Made by a program: the position numbers and the translations under genes
Assembly: GCA_964550025.1 (NCBI GenBank)
Contig: CAZJYI010000003.1
Coordinates: 1 to 64,000, forward strand
DNA from: CAZJYI01 sp964550025
GTDB taxonomy: Bacteria > Verrucomicrobiota > Kiritimatiellia > UBA8416 > CAYOBW01
Direction: 5' to 3'
Length of the DNA: 64,000 nt
In this document: piece by piece, positions 42,332-52,000 of the stretch
Layout of the letters: every line of letters begins with the position of its first letter
Numbering within the stretch: the stretch's first letter is position 1
The notes under the pieces: model-generated
What the model saw: only the letters and a program-made list of their open reading frames with translations
Databases searched by the model: none
What the model was told of the DNA's origin: nothing

Positions 42332-43648
42332 TCACTCCAGTGATTCGAGGCAATACCGCCAGGCCGTCTTGGTGCGAATGCCGGGCAGCGAAGGTGGCCG
42401 CTCGTCGGCGGTGATGATGCAGCATTCGATGCCAGGATAGCGCTTGCACAGAAACTTGAACCCTCGTACTTCGCGTTCCACGACATCGGAAGACGCGAGG
42501 GAGTAGCAAACCTGGATCGCCACATGCGGCTCCTTGCCGGGATACCTGACGAGGAAGTCGATCTCGTACTTCTCGGGACCGACCAGATCGTAGCTGACGA
42601 GGTAACCCTCTCGTCTGAGGTGCCAATAGACGATACTCTCCAGCGCCCGTGAACGACGATCGTCGACTGCCCCCGAGACGGCGGCAGCAAGCGCCCAGTC
42701 CACGGTGTATACCTTGCGGTAGTTCTGCTCGATACGCTTTCGTGAGGGGCTGTGTATCGGGCATCCCTCGACAAGATAGGCCGATTCCGCCCAGTGAAAC
42801 CACTGGCTGATGGTGTGAGGTGCAACGGGGTGCCCCATTGATGCAAGGCTGTTCCGCTCCTTCTTGTGCCTGTATGGGCTTCCGTTTCTCTGAAGCAGAT
42901 TCCGGAGATACGTTTTGCACGCGATTGGATTGCTGACCGGCTTGTCGAAGACGAAATCAGCCGACACGACCGATGAGAAGTAATTCAGCAGGAGCTCATG
43001 TTGCAGTACTCTCGGCGCCGTCACTACTCCAGGATATGACCCGATCTCCACGTACTCGCCGAACAAGCGGCTCAGCAGAGGTATGTCGGACGCAGCGTAG
43101 CGACGGGGAACGATCTGTGTCTCGCGGAACTTCAGGAACTCGGAAAAGGAAAGTGGGAAAAGCCGACGGGTAAACGTCTTTCCGCGCAATTGCCTGCCGA
43201 CTTTGTCTTCTTCAAGGTCGACAGATGAACCGGTGATCAACACCAGCTGGTTCTGCTTGCGAATGAGGCGAAGCACGAACGCCTCCCATCCCTCGATCTT
43301 GTGAATCTCATCAAAGACGTAGAGGTGGGTTCCATCGGCTTGGCTCGACGTGCTTTCCAGGGAAAGGAAGACCCGATCCACCGCGGACAACGAGTGGACA
43401 TCCAGTCCCAGGAGGGCCTCATCGTCAAAATGCAGATAGCATACCTGGTCGATCCCGGCAATCCGCCCGCTGTAGATCAATTCCCGGATTGCCTGAAATG
43501 CGCGATATGTCTTTCCCGCTTTTCGTGCGCCGGCAATGGACGTGGCCATATCCCGGAGAAAAGGGACATCCTGATCGCGCTTCAAGTACTCGGGCATCCC
43601 CAGAACATGGAAATCGAGTATGCGCTCCTTGATCACATCATCGTTCAT
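42332..43648 (-). CDS. ATP-binding protein of the AAA_14 / DUF4143 family
   Basis: 438 residues from ATG 43648, four bases after GGAGG. The P-loop is GARKAGKTY (40-48), Walker B is LYVFDEIHKIEGWE, and sensor 1 is VLITGSSVDLEEDK. The C-terminal DUF4143 part includes YYVEIGSYP-like FGEYVEIGSYPGVV and the PD-(D/E)XK-like tail KYEIDFLVRYPGKEPHVAIQV. The family is common, often mobile and of unknown role, sometimes grouped with defence or toxin-antitoxin-like genes. It is a single-gene unit with its own promoter candidate and lower G+C than its neighbours. It is the second ATPase plus nuclease-like protein of the window, after the decayed one at the left edge. Confidence 0.85.
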   Translation of the reverse strand: MNDDVIKERILDFHVLGMPEYLKRDQDVPFLRDMATSIAGARKAGKTYRAFQAIRELIYSGRIAGIDQVCYLHFDDEALLGLDVHSLSAVDRVFLSLESTSSQADGTHLYVFDEIHKIEGWEAFVLRLIRKQNQLVLITGSSVDLEEDKVGRQLRGKTFTRRLFPLSFSEFLKFRETQIVPRRYAASDIPLLSRLFGEYVEIGSYPGVVTAPRVLQHELLLNYFSSVVSADFVFDKPVSNPIACKTYLRNLLQRNGSPYRHKKERNSLASMGHPVAPHTISQWFHWAESAYLVEGCPIHSPSRKRIEQNYRKVYTVDWALAAAVSGAVDDRRSRALESIVYWHLRREGYLVSYDLVGPEKYEIDFLVRYPGKEPHVAIQVCYSLASSDVVEREVRGFKFLCKRYPGIECCIITADERPPSLPGIRTKTAWRYCLESLE

Positions 43649-43696
43649 GCAACCTCCAAATCGCACAAGATGCTTCATATACAACGTCTGGCGTAT

Positions 43697-43725
43697 AGTA
43701 TTCCGGCACTATGCTAATCAGTCAA
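43697..43725 (-). promoter_or_regulatory. Candidate sigma-70 promoter of the DUF4143 ATPase gene
   Basis: On the minus strand TTGACT (43725-43720) and AATACT (43702-43697) are separated by exactly 17 bp, 48 bases before the ATG at 43648. The region is AT-rich for this genome. The rest of the divergent gap (to 43972) shows no other clear site. Confidence 0.5.
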
Positions 43726-43972
43726 GGTCGCATTTTGACGATTTGTAACCCCATGAACTGCCGTGGTATTCCGCATTCCGCTCCAGCTGAGGCCGGTGCC
43801 TACGACAAGCAAGGTCCGGTGGTTCAATACCGAAACCGTGGCGAATACAACGATGTGGTCAGCGACCTCGCCCTCCTCTCGGGAACGCGGGGAGTCGGTT
43901 CGACAAGACGGCATTGATCGGCTAGTCTCAAGGACAGGAAGTGAATGACTGCCTGACAATGGAGGAGATGGC

Positions 43973-44920
43973 ATGAGTACGGCAACACGAGGTCTCATCC
44001 GTGTGTTCGCGGTCGCGGCTCTGGCGATCGGAACGGCCGGATCCGCGGAACAGAAGACGAGACCGCGGCGGGCAAAGGCGCCGGCGACAGCCTCCACGGT
44101 GCGCGGGCGCCGTCTGCTGTTCGGCGGGACTGAACTGCGGCGCGTCGTGCTTCTCGGGGCGGACGGGAAGGTCGAGTGGAGCTATCCGGCAACGGGGCCG
44201 GTGTGCGACCTGGCCCGGCGGAAGAACGGGAACGTCCTGTTCGCAGACAGGAACAAGGCCCAGGAGATCACCCCGAACAAGACGGTGTTGTGGGAACACA
44301 AGGCGGCCAAGGGCGAGGAGATCTTCACCTGCCAGCCGCTGCCCGGCGGCAAGGTCATGATCCTGTGCTGCGGCGCGCCCCCGCGGATCATGGAGTTCGA
44401 CACGAAGACGGGCACCTTGAAGAAGGAGATCCGCGTGCCGACGACCACGAAACGGGTGCACGGCCAATTCCGCGTTGGTCGGAAGACATCAAGGGGCACG
44501 TACCTGCTGCCGTACCTGTCGGAGAACAAGGTGTGTGAACTGGATGCGTACGGCAAGGTTATCCGCACGATCAAGGACATCCGGGGCCCATTTCAGGCAG
44601 AGTTGCTGGAGAACGGCAACATCCTGATCGGCGGGGGATACGGCAAGCAGGTCATCGAGGTCGCCCCGGACGACAGCGTGGTCTGGCAGGTATCCGCCAA
44701 CGAGCTTCCCGGCGAGCCCTTCAAGTTCGTGGCCGGAATCCAGCGGCTTCGGAACGGCAATACCATGGTGGTGAACTGGGCGGGCCATGTCCCCCGCGCG
44801 CCGACCGCGCAGATACTCGAACTGAACCCGGCCAAGGAAGTCGCCTGGAAGTTCAACGACTGGGAGAACTTCTCGGCCCTGAGCAGCGTGTGCGTCCTGG
44901 AACGGAGCGAGGAGAAGTAG
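43973..44920 (+). CDS. Exported PQQ-like/arylsulfotransferase-like beta-propeller protein
   Basis: 315 residues with signal peptide FAVAALAIGTAGSAEQ. Short blades with the pattern xxDxxGKVxWxY recur: LLGADGKVEWSYPATG, ITPNKTVLWEHKAA, VAPDDSVVWQVSAN, LNPAKEVAWKFNDWE. A conserved turn NGNVLFADRNKAQEI / NGNILIGGGYGKQVIE repeats between blades. This is the layout of small exported propellers in PVC bacteria, also seen in arylsulfotransferase-like ASST_N folds. No catalytic histidine could be assigned. The gene ends one base before the start of the multi-heme gene, so they form an operon. Confidence 0.7.
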   Translation: MSTATRGLIRVFAVAALAIGTAGSAEQKTRPRRAKAPATASTVRGRRLLFGGTELRRVVLLGADGKVEWSYPATGPVCDLARRKNGNVLFADRNKAQEITPNKTVLWEHKAAKGEEIFTCQPLPGGKVMILCCGAPPRIMEFDTKTGTLKKEIRVPTTTKRVHGQFRVGRKTSRGTYLLPYLSENKVCELDAYGKVIRTIKDIRGPFQAELLENGNILIGGGYGKQVIEVAPDDSVVWQVSANELPGEPFKFVAGIQRLRNGNTMVVNWAGHVPRAPTAQILELNPAKEVAWKFNDWENFSALSSVCVLERSEEK

Positions 44921-44921
44921 C

Positions 44922-47672
44922 ATGCAGACCGTCTCGTCGAAGCTCACCGTGGTTGCGTTCGCGGCCATCGCCCTCCAGTGCCGGACCACCATGGCGGACA
45001 TTGTCATTCCCGCGCGCAACCATTCCGCGCGGAGCAAGCAGATCGTGCCGGTCGACGCCAAGTGGAGCGGGCTGGTGGTCTGCCACGGTGTCAACGGCAT
45101 GCAGCAGTGGCAGTTCGGGCTCGACGAGGCGGGGGAACAGTACATCCACGTCTACTATGCGGCGGGTGCGGCGCGGCCCGTCAAGCTAACCGTCAACGGC
45201 CGGGAGCAGGAAGGGACATACCTCGCGCGAACCACCGGTGGCTTTCACAAGGAGCATCTCGCGTGGGAGACGATCGGACCGTTCGCGTTCAAGCGGGGCA
45301 AGAACGAGATCCGCGTCACGACCGCGGGGCACATGCCGCACCTGGGCGGGCTGATCGTCTCGCCCAACGCCAGGGCGTGGAACCGAAAGGCCTTTGACTG
45401 TCTGTTCCGATCCGAGCAGGTACTCGTGGAAGAACGGATCGAGGAGCTCGGCCCGGCCATGGCCAAGACGCGGGCAACGCTTCGAAAGATGCTGGGTACC
45501 GACGAAATCGTGTTCATCAAGCGGTACACATATGACGCCAATCACTATTACACGGAGTACCTCAACTCGCGCTGGAAGCCCGGGGGCGGGCTGTTTGTAC
45601 TATCGCTCAAAGACGGCTCGGAGTGCCAAGTCGCCGCCGAGCTCGAGGGGGGCGTGTTCGGCCGGTTCGACCTCTCGTTCGATGCGAAGAGGATCGTCTT
45701 CGATTGGAAGAGGTCTGTTGACGAGGGATACCGGATCTTCGAAGTCGGGGTCGACGGGAGGGGGCTGCGACAGGTCCTGAAGGCGCCCGGCGACGAGGCG
45801 GAAGTCATAAGCCGTTATCGTCCCACCAATGCCAACAAGGGAACCTATCACAGTGGGTCCGACGACATGCACCCCTGCTACCTGCCCGACGGGGGCATCG
45901 CCCTGGTCTCCACGCGCTGCCAGGCCAGCACGCTCTGCCACGGGGGCGACGCGTTCACGACCCCTGTCCTCTACCGCACGGACGCCGACGGCGGAAACCT
46001 CAGGCAGTTGAGCTTCGGTGCGCTGAGCGAGTTCACACCGACGGTCCTGCCGGACGGCCGGATCATGTACTCGCGCTGGGAATACGTGGACAAGGGAGCC
46101 GTCAGCGCCAAGTGCATCTGGTCGATGCGGCCCGACGGCACCGCTTCCGCCGAAGTCTACGGCAACGACATCCCGTTCCCACCCACGATGATCCAGGCCC
46201 GGGCAATTCCCGGCGCGCCGAACAAGTACGTCTTCCTCGGCTGTCCGCACTATCCGCAAAATGCGCTGGGAACGATCATCCGCATCGACATGACCAAGCC
46301 GATCCGCACCGACGAACCCATGACCTACATCACACCCGAAGTCAAGATCCTGGCCGAGGCGGGATGGCATTTCCGCGACGACAAGTCCGGCAACATGGTC
46401 ATGGACCGCGGCGGAAGAGGACCGCTCTACCGCGATCCGTGGCCGATCGACGAAGACCGTTTCCTCGTATCCCACAAACCCCGCGGATTCGGGAGCAGCT
46501 ACGCTCCCAACGGGTACGGGCTCTGCCTGCTGGGTTCATCGGGCAAGGTGCAACCCTTCTACCACGATCCGGCGATTTCATCCTGGCAGGCTGTTCCCCT
46601 CAAAGCGCGCAAGGTGCCGCCGGTCTTTCCGCGCGCCGTGAACCCCGGGCTGGCCGAGCGGAACCTGGCGAAGTGCGTCGTCACCGACGTCTATCACGGG
46701 CTGGAAGACACCGAACGCGGATCCATCAAGTACATCCGCGTGCTCGAGCAGATCCCGCGCCCCTGGAGCGCGCGACGCTTCAACCGCGGACGAGTGGATT
46801 CCTACGACCAGCAGTATGCCGTTGTGTCCAAGGATACGGCGCTGGGGCTGAAAGTGCAGCACGGCGTGGTGCCGGTCGAAGATGACGGCAGCGCGCATTT
46901 CCTCGTACCGGCCGAAGCCAACATCTTCTTCCAGGTTTTGGACGAGAACTACCTTGCCGTCCAGACGGAGCGCACGTTCGTCAACTTCATGCCGGGCGAA
47001 GTCCGCTCCTGTGTCGGCTGCCACGAGACGCCCGACGATCCACCCCCGGCGACGTCGGCAACGCCCATGGCCTTGCGCCGCAAGCCATCGCTGCCGGGGC
47101 CACAGCCCGGGGAAAGCGCGGGCCGCCGCCCGCTCCACTACCCCACCGACGTGCAGCCGGTGCTGGATCGGCACTGCATCAAGTGCCACAACGCGGAGGA
47201 TAGGAAAGGTGGTCTCGACCTGAGCGACCGGATGACGGCGTTCTTCTCGGCCTCGTACGAGAACCTGCTCGACGAACGGCGTGGCGGCCGCAAGGACCGC
47301 CGCAACCCGGATCTCGTCCCGACCATCGGTGAGAACCACCCAAAGACGGGCAATATCCGCTACTTGCCGGCGCGCAGCCTGGGATCGCACAACAGCCTGC
47401 TGATCGCCATGCTCGCGCCCGACAAGGTGCAGTTGCGCGGGAGCGACGAACGGCTGGCCCGCGCGGCGAAGCTGGCGAAGAGGCACGAGAAGATCCAGCT
47501 CTCACCCGAAGAACTGCTGCGCATCTCAAACTGGGTTGACACGAACGCCCAGTACTACGGATCGTACTACGGTCGCCGCAACCTGAAGGACAAGGGGCAC
47601 CCCAATTTCCGCCCCGTGCCGACCTGGAAATCGGCGATAGGCATTCCGCCACTTCCGGATGGGGAACGATGA
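44922..47672 (+). CDS. Hydrazine-synthase-alpha-like di-heme cytochrome protein
   Basis: 916 residues with signal peptide LTVVAFAAIALQCRTTMA. The N-terminus (30-180) is a beta-sandwich, then a TolB/PD40-type propeller (DMHPCYLPDGGIALVSTRCQ, VLPDGRIMYSRWEYVDKG), an HzsA-like segment (GVVPVEDDGSAHFLVPAEAN) and two CxxCH heme sites: CVGCH near 697 and CIKCH near 752. It parallels the protein at 30550-33591 but has a different N-terminal domain and no discoidin tail. Probably a periplasmic electron-transfer or oxidoreductase protein acting with the small propeller before it. Substrate unknown. Confidence 0.8.
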   Translation: MQTVSSKLTVVAFAAIALQCRTTMADIVIPARNHSARSKQIVPVDAKWSGLVVCHGVNGMQQWQFGLDEAGEQYIHVYYAAGAARPVKLTVNGREQEGTYLARTTGGFHKEHLAWETIGPFAFKRGKNEIRVTTAGHMPHLGGLIVSPNARAWNRKAFDCLFRSEQVLVEERIEELGPAMAKTRATLRKMLGTDEIVFIKRYTYDANHYYTEYLNSRWKPGGGLFVLSLKDGSECQVAAELEGGVFGRFDLSFDAKRIVFDWKRSVDEGYRIFEVGVDGRGLRQVLKAPGDEAEVISRYRPTNANKGTYHSGSDDMHPCYLPDGGIALVSTRCQASTLCHGGDAFTTPVLYRTDADGGNLRQLSFGALSEFTPTVLPDGRIMYSRWEYVDKGAVSAKCIWSMRPDGTASAEVYGNDIPFPPTMIQARAIPGAPNKYVFLGCPHYPQNALGTIIRIDMTKPIRTDEPMTYITPEVKILAEAGWHFRDDKSGNMVMDRGGRGPLYRDPWPIDEDRFLVSHKPRGFGSSYAPNGYGLCLLGSSGKVQPFYHDPAISSWQAVPLKARKVPPVFPRAVNPGLAERNLAKCVVTDVYHGLEDTERGSIKYIRVLEQIPRPWSARRFNRGRVDSYDQQYAVVSKDTALGLKVQHGVVPVEDDGSAHFLVPAEANIFFQVLDENYLAVQTERTFVNFMPGEVRSCVGCHETPDDPPPATSATPMALRRKPSLPGPQPGESAGRRPLHYPTDVQPVLDRHCIKCHNAEDRKGGLDLSDRMTAFFSASYENLLDERRGGRKDRRNPDLVPTIGENHPKTGNIRYLPARSLGSHNSLLIAMLAPDKVQLRGSDERLARAAKLAKRHEKIQLSPEELLRISNWVDTNAQYYGSYYGRRNLKDKGHPNFRPVPTWKSAIGIPPLPDGER

Positions 47673-47721
47673 GAATCCCGGAAGGTCAGCACAAGGAGCC
47701 CTCTCCCGCGGCTCTGAGACC

Positions 47722-47742
47722 CCACCGGCCTTGCGCCGGTGG
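47722..47742. repeat. Short GC hairpin upstream of a sulfatase gene
   Basis: CCACCGGC-CTTGC-GCCGGTGG is a perfect eight-base-pair hairpin. The remainder of the 219-base gap carries a duplicated GGTTGACGA (about 47780 and 47804) and a GCCACTT/GCCACTC array. No T-run follows the hairpin, so it is not called as a terminator. Confidence 0.45.
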
Positions 47743-47891
47743 TGAACGAGATTGCCACCCCCGGCAAGCAGAAGAGCGGGTTGACGATAGCGGACGAGAA
47801 CGGTTGACGACGGTACAGGCACGAGCCATGCTCTCTCCTCCCGGCCACCCGCCACTTGCCACTCACCCCATCAGCGACTACCATTTGACGC

Positions 47892-49319
47892 ATGAAAACC
47901 ACACTCCACCTCAGCCTGTTTCTCGCCCTGTCGCTTTCCGCCTCAGCCGCGCGCCCCAACATCGTGCTCGTCATGACCGACGACCAGGGGTGGGGACAGA
48001 CCGGTTACTACAATCATCCGGCATTGAAGACCCCGAACCTGGATGCGATGGCCGCGAACGGTTTGCGTTTCGACCGCTTCTACGCCGGTGCGCCCGTCTG
48101 TTCGCCGACGCGCGCCAGCGTACTAACGGGGCGATGCAACGACCGCACGGGCGTCCCCAGCCACGGACACGCGCTGCACCTGCAGGAAAAGACGCTGTCG
48201 CGTGCCCTCACGTCGCACGGCTATGCGACCGGCCACTTCGGCAAGTGGCACTTGAACGGCATCCGCGGCCCGGGTGTTCCGGTTCTCGCGAGCGACGACC
48301 ACAATCCCGGTGCGTTCGGCTTTGACGAGTGGCTCACCGTGTCCAACTTCTTCGACCGCGACCCGGTCATGAGCCGCGAAGGCAAGTTCGTGGAGTTCAA
48401 GGGCGACTCATCGGAGATCATTGTCGACGAAGCACTGACGTTCATCGGCAAGCAGGCGAAACGCAAGGCGCCCTCTTTCACGGTCATCTGGTACGGCACC
48501 CCGCACAGTCCCTTCCGGGCTGCGGATGAAGACGCGGCGCCCTTCAGGAAGCATGGTGACTCCTCGGCACAACACTACGGCGAGCTGGTCGCCATGGACC
48601 GGAGCATCGGCGCACTGCGCACCGGGCTGCGTGAGCTGGGCATAGCCGACAACACGCTTGTCTGGTTCAACAGCGACAACGGCGGCCTGCCCCGCATCAC
48701 GCCGGACACGGTCGGCGGATTGCGGGGCAACAAGGGCTCGGTCTTCGAAGGCGGCCTGCGCGTGCCCGGCATTATCGAATGGCCCGCCGGGATCGAGACC
48801 CCGCGCGTCACCTCGTACCCGGCTGCAACCATGGATATCTTCCCGACCGTCGCGGACATCGTGGGGCTGCCGGCGTCGGCCTTGCTCAAGCCGGTTGACG
48901 GAATCAGCCTGAAGCCGCTCTTCACCGGCGAGATCGGCGAGAGAAAGACGCCCATTCCTTTCCGTTTCCTCGGCCGCGGAGCACTGATCGACAACCGCTA
49001 CAAGCTGTTGACTCAGAGCATCGGGAAAGGCACGTACGAGCTGTACGACCTCGAGGCGGATCCCAACGAAACCACCAACGTGGCGGAGCGGCAGCCGGCC
49101 GTGCTGAAACGGATGCGGCAAGCCTTCGAGGCCTTCAACCGGTCCGTCGAGGCGAGCGTAGCGGGGAGGGACTACCCCGAAGGCAAAGTGAATCCCGGCG
49201 AGCCCTCCCCGCGCTTCTGGACCGACATGGACATCTACCGCCCCTACTTCGACGAATGGAAGGACCGCCCCGAGTACCGTGGGCGGCTGCAGAAGAAGAA
49301 AAAGCGCGGGAAGAAGTAG
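47892..49319 (+). CDS. Exported sulfatase (arylsulfatase family, S1)
   Basis: 475 residues with signal peptide LHLSLFLALSLSASAA. The metal-binding DDQ of NIVLVMTDDQGWGQ and the formylglycine motif C70-S-P-T-R74 (VCSPTRASVLTG) are intact, followed by GHFGKWHLNG and the second metal/His region NSDNGG. The cysteine must be converted by a formylglycine-generating enzyme or anSME, not seen in the window. It hydrolyses sulfate esters of glycans outside the cytoplasm. The lysine-rich tail (QKKKKRGKK) is unusual. Three sulfatases in one window support a lifestyle on sulfated polysaccharides. Confidence 0.92.
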   Translation: MKTTLHLSLFLALSLSASAARPNIVLVMTDDQGWGQTGYYNHPALKTPNLDAMAANGLRFDRFYAGAPVCSPTRASVLTGRCNDRTGVPSHGHALHLQEKTLSRALTSHGYATGHFGKWHLNGIRGPGVPVLASDDHNPGAFGFDEWLTVSNFFDRDPVMSREGKFVEFKGDSSEIIVDEALTFIGKQAKRKAPSFTVIWYGTPHSPFRAADEDAAPFRKHGDSSAQHYGELVAMDRSIGALRTGLRELGIADNTLVWFNSDNGGLPRITPDTVGGLRGNKGSVFEGGLRVPGIIEWPAGIETPRVTSYPAATMDIFPTVADIVGLPASALLKPVDGISLKPLFTGEIGERKTPIPFRFLGRGALIDNRYKLLTQSIGKGTYELYDLEADPNETTNVAERQPAVLKRMRQAFEAFNRSVEASVAGRDYPEGKVNPGEPSPRFWTDMDIYRPYFDEWKDRPEYRGRLQKKKKRGKK

Positions 49320-49350
49320 ACGCTGCCCGGCAAGGATTTCAGACGGTGAG

Positions 49351-49715
49351 GTCGAAATCCGAATATCGAAACGCGAAACAAATTCGAAATCCTGAGCCGG
49401 AACGATTCAGAGGCCCGCCGAAAACCGGCCACAAAAGGCACAAAACGCACAGAAGCGTGGTAGAAACGGGCTGCGCTTTCAACGTCAATACCCCTCACCG
49501 GATAGTGAGCCGCATCGAGATGGAACAACGCAGAGAAGTCCTTTCCCTTCTGTGCATTCTGTGACTTCTGTGGCCATTCCTATTGAATCGTTGCGGCTAA
49601 GGCTCAAATGTCCAAAACCGGGAAGAGGCCCCCGTCTTTCTCTCCCCTCCCTTTTCCCATCGTTTCCCCTTTCTGGTATTCGGATTTGTTTCGGGTTTCG
49701 AGATTCGGATTTGGA
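49351..49715. repeat. Nested inverted repeat containing two repeat families
   Basis: Outer arms at 49351-49392 (GTCGAAATCCGAATATCGAA...) and 49675-49715 are inverted copies with about 33 of 42 positions matching. Next inside, AACGATTCA at 49401 and TGAATCGTT at 49583. Innermost arms at 49427-49455 (GGCCACAAAAGGCACAAAAC...) and 49547-49575 (CTTCTGTGCATTCTGTGACT...) are inverted copies. All pairs are properly nested. The region fills the gap between a sulfatase and an aminotransferase gene; it contains no gene. Confidence 0.75.
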
Positions 49716-49775
49716 CGCGCACAACGCGGAATCACCGCACGGGCAACCCAAGGGACCTTTTCGGATATCGTCCCG

Positions 49776-51008
49776 CTACCTGCGTCCGCCGGATAGAATG
49801 GCGCGCAGGCCTCGCGTCAGCCGGGCGATGCCCTCCGCCGCCGTGTCGACCTGCAGGGCGCCGTAGGCCACGCGCAGCGTGCAGCCGCGCTCGATACCAA
49901 AAGTGGTTCCCGGAATAACGGCGACCTTGTGCTCGCGGATGAGCCGTTCGACGAGCGTCATCGAGGCCATGTCCGTGTCCACGCGCAGGAGAAAGTAGAA
50001 GGCCCCCTCCGCGGGCGGCACGGTAAGCAGGTCGGCGACCGAAGCCAGTTCCGCCAGCACGATCTTCCTGACGGCGGCCGTCGTTCGCAGTTTCTCGCGG
50101 CAGTAATCCCTGCCGACGGCAAGCGCCCCGACAGCGGCGTGCTGAGAAATCACCGGCGGACAGATCAGAATCGTATCCTGGATCTTCTTAACGGGGGTGA
50201 AGAGCGCGGCGGGAATGACCATGTAGCCGATCCGCCAGCTCGCGAAGCCGTAGGACTTCGACAGCGAAAAGAGCGAGATCGTGTGCGCCTCGCCGCCGCC
50301 GATAGCGCCGGGCGAGAAGTGGACCGCGCCCTCGTAGGTGAAGTACTCGTAGGCTTCGTCGTGAATGTGATAGATGCCGGCGTCGCGACAAAGAGCATTG
50401 ACCTCCCGCAGGGCTGACTCGGGATAGACCGCGCCGGTCGGATTGTTGGGCGAAATGGTGACCACAGCGCGCGTGCGACCGGTGATCGCCCGGACTATGG
50501 CATCGGGGCGGAGTTGGTAGTCCGCGTCCGTTTCCACGCAGACGTTTTTGCAGCCGGCGATATCGACGGCCATCTCGTGGTTGAAATAGTAGGGAAGGTT
50601 CAGGATGATTTCGTCCCCCGGGTCGGCTATGGCGAGAACCGCGTTCATGAAGGCCATGTTGCCGCCGGCAGTGACGAAGATCTCCCGCTCGTCGCCGAGG
50701 GTGATGCCGTTGTCGGTGGCAAGCTTCTGCCTGATGGCCTCTCGCAGCTCCGGAATGCCGGGCACGGGCTTGTAGGTATGACCGTCGGGGTCCGCGAGAA
50801 ACGTCCCGACACGGGCGGCCGCCTCGGACGGCGGTCCGTAGTGGGCTACGCCCTGCCCGAGCGAGATCGTTCCGGGGTTGGTATGAATCAACTCCCCCAC
50901 CACCGGGATGATGGGCGACTGTACCGCCTGCAATCGGAGCGATTCACGCATGGAGACTTCCTCGCTGGAACCGTACATGGCGAAGAACATATCCCCATCC
51001 ACGCTCAA
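49776..51008 (-). CDS. PLP-dependent class I/II aminotransferase
   Basis: 410 residues. The fold-type I layout is complete: NPGTISLGQGVAHYGPP near the N-terminus, TAGGNMAFMNAVLAIADPGD, the NPTG motif in TISPNNPTGAVYPE, the Asp/Tyr pair in HIHDEAYEYF and the Schiff-base lysine in SLFSLSKSYGFASWRIGY. The C-terminal arginine lies in GCTLRVAYGAL. It resembles aspartate/kynurenine/aromatic aminotransferases of the I-gamma group, but substrate cannot be set. A start at MRESLRLQ further in is possible. No operon partner. Confidence 0.87.
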   Translation of the reverse strand: MSVDGDMFFAMYGSSEEVSMRESLRLQAVQSPIIPVVGELIHTNPGTISLGQGVAHYGPPSEAAARVGTFLADPDGHTYKPVPGIPELREAIRQKLATDNGITLGDEREIFVTAGGNMAFMNAVLAIADPGDEIILNLPYYFNHEMAVDIAGCKNVCVETDADYQLRPDAIVRAITGRTRAVVTISPNNPTGAVYPESALREVNALCRDAGIYHIHDEAYEYFTYEGAVHFSPGAIGGGEAHTISLFSLSKSYGFASWRIGYMVIPAALFTPVKKIQDTILICPPVISQHAAVGALAVGRDYCREKLRTTAAVRKIVLAELASVADLLTVPPAEGAFYFLLRVDTDMASMTLVERLIREHKVAVIPGTTFGIERGCTLRVAYGALQVDTAAEGIARLTRGLRAILSGGRR

Positions 51009-51097
51009 TGCAAGTGATTAACGGATGCGCTCGTGGCTTCTCACAATCGCTGCGCTCCGTGGTTTACCTTCGGCCACTGTGAGCGTATGCTCGTGCC

Positions 51098-52000
51098 ATG
51101 ATGAGAGAGAATATCGGAGTAATTCTATGCTGGCTGGCGTTGAGCTGGCTGGCAGCCGTCGTACGCGCGGAAACGCCGGGGCAACTTGCCGCAGACAATA
51201 CGCGCGATTCATGGCCGTTTTTCGCATTCTGCATGGACACGCACGATGCGAAGAAGCGTTCGCTCCCGCAACAGGCGGCCATGCTCAGAGACCTCGGGTA
51301 TGCAGGATGCGGACATTTGTGGCTCAATGGGATTGAAGAACGAGTGCAGACCCTCGCGGATGCGGACCTCCGCCTTTTCCAGGTGTACCTCAGGGTCAAT
51401 CTGGCCAAGCCGCAGCCGCTCGATGAGAAGCGCCTGGCGGTCGTTCTCCCGCTGCTCAAACCGCACCAGACGCAGCTCGCGCTGTTGGTCGTGGGCGGAA
51501 AACCGTCGGATACGGCTATGGACCAGAAGGCCGTCGCCGTCGTCAAGCGTCTCGCCGACCTGACCCGGCCGCACAACGTCACGATCGTACTCTACCCGCA
51601 CGTCAATCACTGGCTGGAGACCTGCGGGGACGCCGTGCGGATCGCAGAGAAGGTCAACCGCCCGGGAGAAGTCGGCGCCATGTTCAATCTGTGTCACTGG
51701 ATGAAGGGCGATGCCGAGAGGGATCTGGGGACGGTGTTGAAACGCGCCAGGCCCTGGCTGGCGGCGGTAAGCCTGAGCGGTTCCGACACGCCCGCGGAGG
51801 TACGTGCCGGCAAAGGGAACTTCATTCAACCGCTGGACCGGGGCACGTATGACGCGCGGGAGCTGTTGAGAGCCCTGCGCAAGATTGACTACACGGGACC
51901 GGTCGGCCTCCAGTGCTGGGGAATCCGCGGCGATGCCGCAGACCACCTGCGTCGCTCAATCGCGGCTTGGAAACAGATGAATCGAGAATCCGATGAATAG
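51098..52000 (+). CDS. Exported sugar phosphate isomerase/epimerase-like TIM barrel
   Basis: 300 residues with signal peptide IGVILCWLALSWLAAVVRAE. The body is an AP-endonuclease-2/xylose-isomerase-like TIM barrel: LRDLGYAGCGHLWLN, VTIVLYPHVNHWLETCGDA and VGAMFNLCHWMKGD carry the acid and histidine positions that bind a metal in this family, and the end IDYTGPVGLQCWGIRGD is typical. Its final codons overlap the start of the next sulfatase gene by eight bases (ATGAATAG). Exported members are frequent in planctomycetes and usually act on sugar derivatives in the periplasm. Confidence 0.82.
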   Translation: MMRENIGVILCWLALSWLAAVVRAETPGQLAADNTRDSWPFFAFCMDTHDAKKRSLPQQAAMLRDLGYAGCGHLWLNGIEERVQTLADADLRLFQVYLRVNLAKPQPLDEKRLAVVLPLLKPHQTQLALLVVGGKPSDTAMDQKAVAVVKRLADLTRPHNVTIVLYPHVNHWLETCGDAVRIAEKVNRPGEVGAMFNLCHWMKGDAERDLGTVLKRARPWLAAVSLSGSDTPAEVRAGKGNFIQPLDRGTYDARELLRALRKIDYTGPVGLQCWGIRGDAADHLRRSIAAWKQMNRESDE

